A DNA stretch of 26,777 bases from Eubacteriales bacterium (GTDB lineage: Bacteria > Bacillota > Clostridia > Lachnospirales > Lachnospiraceae). The position numbers and the translations under genes were made by a program. Positions 22,799-26,777 of this stretch are shown here, piece by piece (within the stretch, counting starts at the first letter, position 1; each line of letters starts with the position of its first letter). Under the pieces are notes generated by a model. The model was not told the DNA's origin and ran no database searches. It saw nothing but the letters and a program-made list of their open reading frames with translations. The stretch spans positions 22,599-49,375 of the forward strand of contig JAUNPT010000001.1 in assembly GCA_030536565.1 (NCBI GenBank), written 5' to 3'.

Positions 22799-22827
22799 AT
22801 TATAATACCTTTTTATCTAAATGACAA
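22799..22827 (-). promoter_or_regulatory. GT2 gene promoter
   Basis: Minus strand TTGTCA (22827-22822), 17-bp spacer, TATAAT (22804-22799), with the start about 90 bp before the GT2 ATG. It lets the GT2 gene be expressed apart from the esterase genes. Confidence 0.72.
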
Positions 22828-22855
22828 GCATTTCACACATTATTTACAATTAAAG

Positions 22856-24046
22856 TTACTCCCAATAGCCTAAAGCCTTACCTTTTTCATAAATCCCCAC
22901 AGCTTTTGAATAATATCCATAAGCATTAAAATGTGTCCAGTCTGAGCGCAGCTGCTGGGAAATAATACCTTCTTCATATCCATTTAAATCGTCCTGCGTT
23001 GCTTCAAGTCCACAATCCGAAAGACCGTTTTGGATAAGATACAGACGAAGATTCAGAAAGTGGTCTCCATACGCCTCTTTTAATGCCTTCTCCCAAGGAG
23101 TTTCACCACTGCCAACCTCCTCTTTATTTGCGTCAGCTGAAAGCTTAGGGTCATCAGTATCACCCACAATAATATAATATTTACAATCAACACTCTGAAG
23201 CATTGCGTCATACTGTTCAACTAACTCATCATAGTTATTGTTCCAGCCACCGTTACTTCCTATTTCCAGAATCAGTATATCATCCTTTCTCTCAACTGAA
23301 GCAAGTGTTTTCACCACTGAACCAGCAGGAATATATACATCTGTTCCATATAATATCTGGCTTTCCCCGTCATATCCGTTGGTCATGTAATAAGATTTGC
23401 CATTGATAACAACAATATTGGTATCCTTAGAATTAAAATTATAACCACTATAGTCATCAAACCAGACAGCGTCCCCATCATAGGACGAACGCAGCCTTAC
23501 CTCGGCAATACCGCTTCCTTCAATAAATATATCCCTGTCCGTAACCATTTCAAGACCGCCCTCACGTATTGCTATCTCCTTGGAGGTTTCGCCGTTAACT
23601 CCCATATTATACGTCGTAAGTCCCGTAAGCCTCTGCAAAATAGCTGGTGTTGTGGCATAGCTTATATTATACATGTTACCGCCTAAGGACATAAACCCCG
23701 GCGTTGTATTACAGCCAAACATCATAGAATCTCCCCAGCAGGATATTGCCCGCGTCCTGCCATCATATGGAACAGCCTCTGTATTCAGAGTTCTTTCAGG
23801 TATTACCCTGTCTGAAATCTGGACTTCTTCATAAATATCATCACTTTCATCTGTCTGTTCATCTTCTCCGTAATAATCTGACCATATATCGTCATTTACG
23901 AGCTTAACTGGCGTGGGTCTGACGTTTTCAGTCACATGCGCTTTGGCATAAACGGAAACTGCCAGTCCGCCAATTATTATAAACACTGCGGCAAGTAAAG
24001 CACACATGCTTTTTTTTATATTTGTTCTTACTTTTTTACGTAACAT
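22856..24046 (-). CDS. Exported SGNH/GDSL hydrolase, paralog 1
   Basis: The 396-aa product has a basic N-terminus and one signal/anchor segment (about 12-34), an acidic linker (about 50-78), then an SGNH esterase-like domain. Block I is ISCWGDSMMFG with nucleophile Ser107; block II is MGVNGETS; block III is LEIGSNGGW with the oxyanion Asn; block V is DWTHFN with Asp369 and His372. It probably acts outside the cell, removing acyl groups from a carbohydrate; the true substrate is unknown. A beta-rich insertion sits between blocks II and III. The ATG starts 12 bp after the stop of its paralog, with AGGA/GGAG upstream. The shared N-terminus (MLRKK/MLRKN) and blocks show a tandem duplication. Confidence 0.8.
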   Translation of the reverse strand: MLRKKVRTNIKKSMCALLAAVFIIIGGLAVSVYAKAHVTENVRPTPVKLVNDDIWSDYYGEDEQTDESDDIYEEVQISDRVIPERTLNTEAVPYDGRTRAISCWGDSMMFGCNTTPGFMSLGGNMYNISYATTPAILQRLTGLTTYNMGVNGETSKEIAIREGGLEMVTDRDIFIEGSGIAEVRLRSSYDGDAVWFDDYSGYNFNSKDTNIVVINGKSYYMTNGYDGESQILYGTDVYIPAGSVVKTLASVERKDDILILEIGSNGGWNNNYDELVEQYDAMLQSVDCKYYIIVGDTDDPKLSADANKEEVGSGETPWEKALKEAYGDHFLNLRLYLIQNGLSDCGLEATQDDLNGYEEGIISQQLRSDWTHFNAYGYYSKAVGIYEKGKALGYWE

Positions 24047-24058
24047 ATCTCCAGCTTC

Positions 24059-25516
24059 CTAGCTCCAGTATCCCAATTCAATACCCTTTTTATAAACTGC
24101 CATTCCCTTTGAATAATAACCATAGGAATTTAAATGCGTCCAATCGGCTCGCAGCTGCTTTGAAATGTTTCCGACAATCATATCCATCATATCCTGCTGC
24201 GTTGGCTCCATTCCACAGTCCGACAAACCATTTTCAAGTAAATACGTCCTCATATTAATAAAATGAGCTCCATATGCCTCTCTTAATGTTGCCTCCCATG
24301 ATGTGTCACCAAGGCCTATATAAGTTCCATCATTATAAGTCTCACCCTGATTCAAATCTCCAATAGAGGTTCCCGGGTCATCAGTATCACCTATAATAAT
24401 ATAGTACCTGCAGCCGGAATTTTCAATCATGGCATCATACTGTTCAATCAGCTGCTGATAATTACTCTCCCAGCCGCCATTGCTGCCTATTTCCAGAATC
24501 AGAATGTCGTTCTGATGTTCCTTCGCAGTCTTTGTCATAACCTTTGTTCCGACAGGAATATCTATTTTTTCAATTACAGCAGGTGTAGTCTGTGCCTCTG
24601 TCGGTTTTGATGCAGCTGTCTCTGTTGTTTTTTCTGAAGACGCATCTTCTTTAGAAGCCTTCTCATCTGTCATCAGTCTGACTGAGTCCATGCTTTTAGT
24701 AACATATTTTTTCAATTTCATTCCATAATATCTTGAAACAAGCCTGTCATCTTCGCTTTCTCTTACCTTAACAGGTATGTCTCCAATATATACAATATCA
24801 CTTTCATCACTGATGCCACCTCTGCCGCTGTAATCAGACAGCGTAACTGACATATTATCCAATGCCGGACAGATAAATTTTACAGCAGCCTCCTCTGACG
24901 TAAGAGAGATATCTCTATCAGTATACATTGGATATCCGCCCTGCCTTATGGCAATATCCAGCGATGTCTCTCCACCAACGCCAAAATTATTAGTTTTTAT
25001 TCCTGTAAGCAGCTGAAGGGCCTCTGGATAATTAACATAACTAATATCCTTTGTCACACCATTTACATTTATGACTGCCTCACCAGCTCCAACACCCTGA
25101 GTCATTGAATCTCCCCAGCAGGATATCTCCCTTGGCACTCCATCATATGGAATACATTCGTTAGTCAGTGTTCTATTATATACAGGCAGAGCTTCTTCAT
25201 CTATCGTGGACACATAATCTTCGATGAACTGCTCTACATCTTCCTGCAAAAGAGTATCCTCCTCTGTTACATCTTCTGATGTTATTTCTTCTGCTGCCTC
25301 ATCTATTGTCTCCTTTGCTTCTGTATCTGCCATAGCCTGTGCTGTAAGCCCAGCTGTTGTATCAGGAACAATTTCCTGTTTCTTAGTACTGCCTTTTCCA
25401 AGCACAATAAATGTCATAACAGCCAGCATTACAGATGCAGCTATTCCAGCAGCAATACACAGCTTTTTTCTTTTTATCAATTCAGCTATAACCTTATTTA
25501 TATTCTTTCTTAACAA
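24059..25516 (-). CDS. Exported SGNH/GDSL hydrolase, paralog 2 with low-complexity insertion
   Basis: The 485-aa product has the same plan as its neighbour: N-terminal anchor (about 19-40), a long Glu/Asp/Thr-rich linker (about 45-108), then SGNH blocks ISCWGDSMTQG (Ser137), FGVGGETS, LEIGSNGGW and DWTHLN (Asp458, His461). It differs by a Ser/Thr/Lys/Glu-rich insertion between blocks II and III, containing KASKEDASSEKTTETAASK, absent from the shorter paralog; it may be a flexible spacer or a glycosylation site. The start codon is TTG at 25516 behind GAGGG; the resulting MLRKN matches the paralog's MLRKK, supporting the choice. It lies 30 bp after the PIG-V-like gene, so the three are one transcript. 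An extracellular carbohydrate esterase role is inferred. Confidence 0.8.
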   Translation of the reverse strand: MLRKNINKVIAELIKRKKLCIAAGIAASVMLAVMTFIVLGKGSTKKQEIVPDTTAGLTAQAMADTEAKETIDEAAEEITSEDVTEEDTLLQEDVEQFIEDYVSTIDEEALPVYNRTLTNECIPYDGVPREISCWGDSMTQGVGAGEAVINVNGVTKDISYVNYPEALQLLTGIKTNNFGVGGETSLDIAIRQGGYPMYTDRDISLTSEEAAVKFICPALDNMSVTLSDYSGRGGISDESDIVYIGDIPVKVRESEDDRLVSRYYGMKLKKYVTKSMDSVRLMTDEKASKEDASSEKTTETAASKPTEAQTTPAVIEKIDIPVGTKVMTKTAKEHQNDILILEIGSNGGWESNYQQLIEQYDAMIENSGCRYYIIIGDTDDPGTSIGDLNQGETYNDGTYIGLGDTSWEATLREAYGAHFINMRTYLLENGLSDCGMEPTQQDMMDMIVGNISKQLRADWTHLNSYGYYSKGMAVYKKGIELGYWS

Positions 25517-25546
25517 ACTGCAATCCCTCTCTTTCCAAATATCCCC

Positions 25547-26713
25547 CTACATAAGCCAGCAATCTGAATTGTACCACATAAATACCAGAATAACCTCCCA
25601 TACAGCCATCACTGAAACAGCAAGATTACGCACCCATTTCCTTCTCCCTGCAAGGCAATCGTATAAACCTACAAAAACCACGAAGGTTCCTATAATAAAT
25701 CTGCATGTACTCATTACATGCGATGTTAATGGAATTAACAAGGCAATTATTCCAAATACTGCCATGGAATAAAATTTCCTATATATCATATAACCATATA
25801 GGACAAGCACCGCAATACATATCCAGCCCATATACGTATATCTGGGTTCAATCTGCCCAGTACATGCCTTTAAAAGTACACCTATAACAGGAAAAAAAGT
25901 ATCCTCACGCCATGCAATCTGAACATTCTTAAATGCCCATACGTCTCCGCAGAAAAACCACAAAAAAAGCATATACGCAAAGGTTCCGAATGGACACAAA
26001 AATATCGCAGTAATTTTTTGCGGCAGACTAAGTAAATGCTTAATAAACGCCCACAGGCTTCTGCTGTTATTTCTGGCAAAATCTATATACATCTCTATAA
26101 GCAGTGCAAAAACAAGAGTACACCCCACAATCCTTGTCCCGCTGGCACATGCGGACATAAACCCTGCCGCCATAAAGCGCCTTTTTTTTGCAAAATAAAA
26201 AAACAGAACAATAAACATAATAAACATAGCTTCAGTATAAGCTGAACTGCAATAGAAGGTATACGGACCGGCAAGCATAAGCACTGCCAAAAGAATACCC
26301 TCATCACCTTTTATAATTCCCATTATTTTAATAAGCTTTACGCCATAAAATGCAGCAATAAATATACAGATATTAGATACTATCATTCCTATCCAATAAG
26401 TATCTACAAATCCCATGGTTAAAACCCTAAACACCATACAGACAAGACTATATAGCGGGAAAAAGGCCCAGTTTGCCTGCGGGTCTGTATCCAGCGGGAA
26501 TGTATATCCATTTTCAATGATGAAGTGGTATCTCTTTGCGTCCCACTCATTCATAAGAAACGAAAATGAATGCTGTGTTCCCACAATTCCATTATATACA
26601 GGCACCATGACTGCCAAAAAGATTCTTGATAATACAAATATCAAAAGTATCTGCACAAAAAGCCTGAAATCTGCATTATCTTCATATCTTTTTCTTAATA
26701 TTATATTACTCAT
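25547..26713 (-). CDS. PIG-V-like polytopic mannosyltransferase (GT-C fold)
   Basis: The 388-aa membrane protein resembles the Mannosyl_trans2/PIG-V family (GPI mannosyltransferase 2 and bacterial relatives). Characteristic marks are the extracytoplasmic MNEWDAKRYHFIIENGY loop (W-D-x-x-x-Y) at about 54-70, followed by ANWAFFPLYSL, YTEAMFIMF, and SGTRIVG in later loops; about nine to ten membrane segments follow. Such enzymes use polyprenol-phosphate sugars as donors outside the cytoplasmic membrane. The start is ATG 26713, six bases after GGAG; an in-frame ATG at 26725 overlaps that site. The GT2 gene at 21965 could make its donor. Acceptor and sugar are unknown. A frame entering from the window edge ends with TGA overlapping this ATG (ATGA), hinting at a coupled upstream gene. 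Confidence 0.78.
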   Translation of the reverse strand: MSNIILRKRYEDNADFRLFVQILLIFVLSRIFLAVMVPVYNGIVGTQHSFSFLMNEWDAKRYHFIIENGYTFPLDTDPQANWAFFPLYSLVCMVFRVLTMGFVDTYWIGMIVSNICIFIAAFYGVKLIKIMGIIKGDEGILLAVLMLAGPYTFYCSSAYTEAMFIMFIVLFFYFAKKRRFMAAGFMSACASGTRIVGCTLVFALLIEMYIDFARNNSRSLWAFIKHLLSLPQKITAIFLCPFGTFAYMLFLWFFCGDVWAFKNVQIAWREDTFFPVIGVLLKACTGQIEPRYTYMGWICIAVLVLYGYMIYRKFYSMAVFGIIALLIPLTSHVMSTCRFIIGTFVVFVGLYDCLAGRRKWVRNLAVSVMAVWEVILVFMWYNSDCWLM

Positions 26714-26777
26714 ATAATTCTCCATTTATTTATGAAGCAGTGCGAAATAACCTCAAAAACCTTTGAGGACATTTCAC
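26710..26777 (-). CDS. Possible 3' end of an upstream coupled gene (partial)
   Basis: One minus-strand frame is open from the window edge for 22 codons (ending VFEVISHCFINKWRII) to TGA at 26712-26710, which overlaps the PIG-V-like ATG as ATGA. Such 4-bp overlaps usually mean translational coupling. Another frame is also open here for 15 codons, and a hairpin-forming dyad (CCTCAAA 26751-26757 with TTTGAGG 26762-26768, flanked by GAAAT/ATTTC) lies in the same bases, so this may be leader sequence instead. Confidence 0.3.
   Translation of the reverse strand, partial: EMSSKVFEVISHCFINKWRII

Noticed and set aside
22703..22855. A terminator between the SGNH gene at 22856 and the GT2 gene
   Set aside because: The only hairpin (TAGC...GCTA) has four base pairs; a clear promoter is present instead.
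25224..25772. A 182-codon plus-strand frame across the SGNH/PIG-V-like junction
   Set aside because: It is Ser/Thr/Ala-rich antisense translation of the acidic linker, spans the ends of two real genes and has no start signal.

Overview
The window looks like a chromosomal segment of an anaerobic, low-GC, Gram-positive clostridium, most likely a Lachnospiraceae member. The evidence is a set of sporulation genes (spoIIR and a SipL-like SPOCS/LysM protein), strong AGGAGG-type ribosome binding sites, TTGACA/TATAAT promoters and clostridial lipoproteins. Species cannot be fixed from the sequence alone. I see no tRNA, rRNA, insertion sequence, prophage or CRISPR array; most of the window is ordinary chromosomal gene content.

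Layout. 1-603: the 5' tip of uxuA (leftward) and a 560-bp gene-free stretch holding its promoter with a tandem repeat, a second upstream promoter with a minimal ORF, and a structured-RNA or terminator candidate. 604-3538: leftward SulP anion transporter and an exported trigger-factor-like FKBP lipoprotein. 3705-7662: rightward apbE (FAD:protein FMN transferase), a PlsC-type acyltransferase, a small membrane-anchored orphan and pncB (NAD salvage), closed by a very long hairpin. 7796-10520: leftward ispE, a FadR-type GntR regulator, spoIIR and a YwiB/DUF1934 protein. 10629-13080: an AraC regulator divergent from a MATE exporter. 13092-14522: an Isf-like flavoprotein divergent from an unknown conserved protein whose upstream region carries a sigma-D-like (flagellar/motility) promoter. 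14597-16685: leftward PrcB-type lipoprotein and SPOCS/LysM protein (spore coat morphogenesis type).

16766-26777 is a leftward envelope-glycan region. It has two units: MBOAT O-acyltransferase, DltD/AlgJ-like SGNH protein, galE and glmM (16766-21775); and a PIG-V-like membrane mannosyltransferase, two tandem paralogous exported SGNH esterases and a polyprenol-phosphate-mannose-synthase-like GT2 (21965-26713). Read together, GT2 could charge a polyprenol phosphate with a hexose, the GT-C enzyme could transfer it outside the membrane, and the MBOAT/SGNH proteins could add or remove acyl groups, with galE and glmM feeding nucleotide-sugar precursors. This joint role is inferred.

The most interesting regulatory signal is at spoIIR. 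Its ribosome binding site is buried in a 15-bp hairpin, and a sigma-F-like -10 element lies over the hairpin's left arm, so a forespore transcript would start inside the arm and free the site. Other odd points are a 16-bp perfect palindrome that writes a cysteine-rich signal peptide in apbE, a 21-codon in-frame tail behind the sulP stop, and a terminator lying across the 5' end of the PrcB reading frame.
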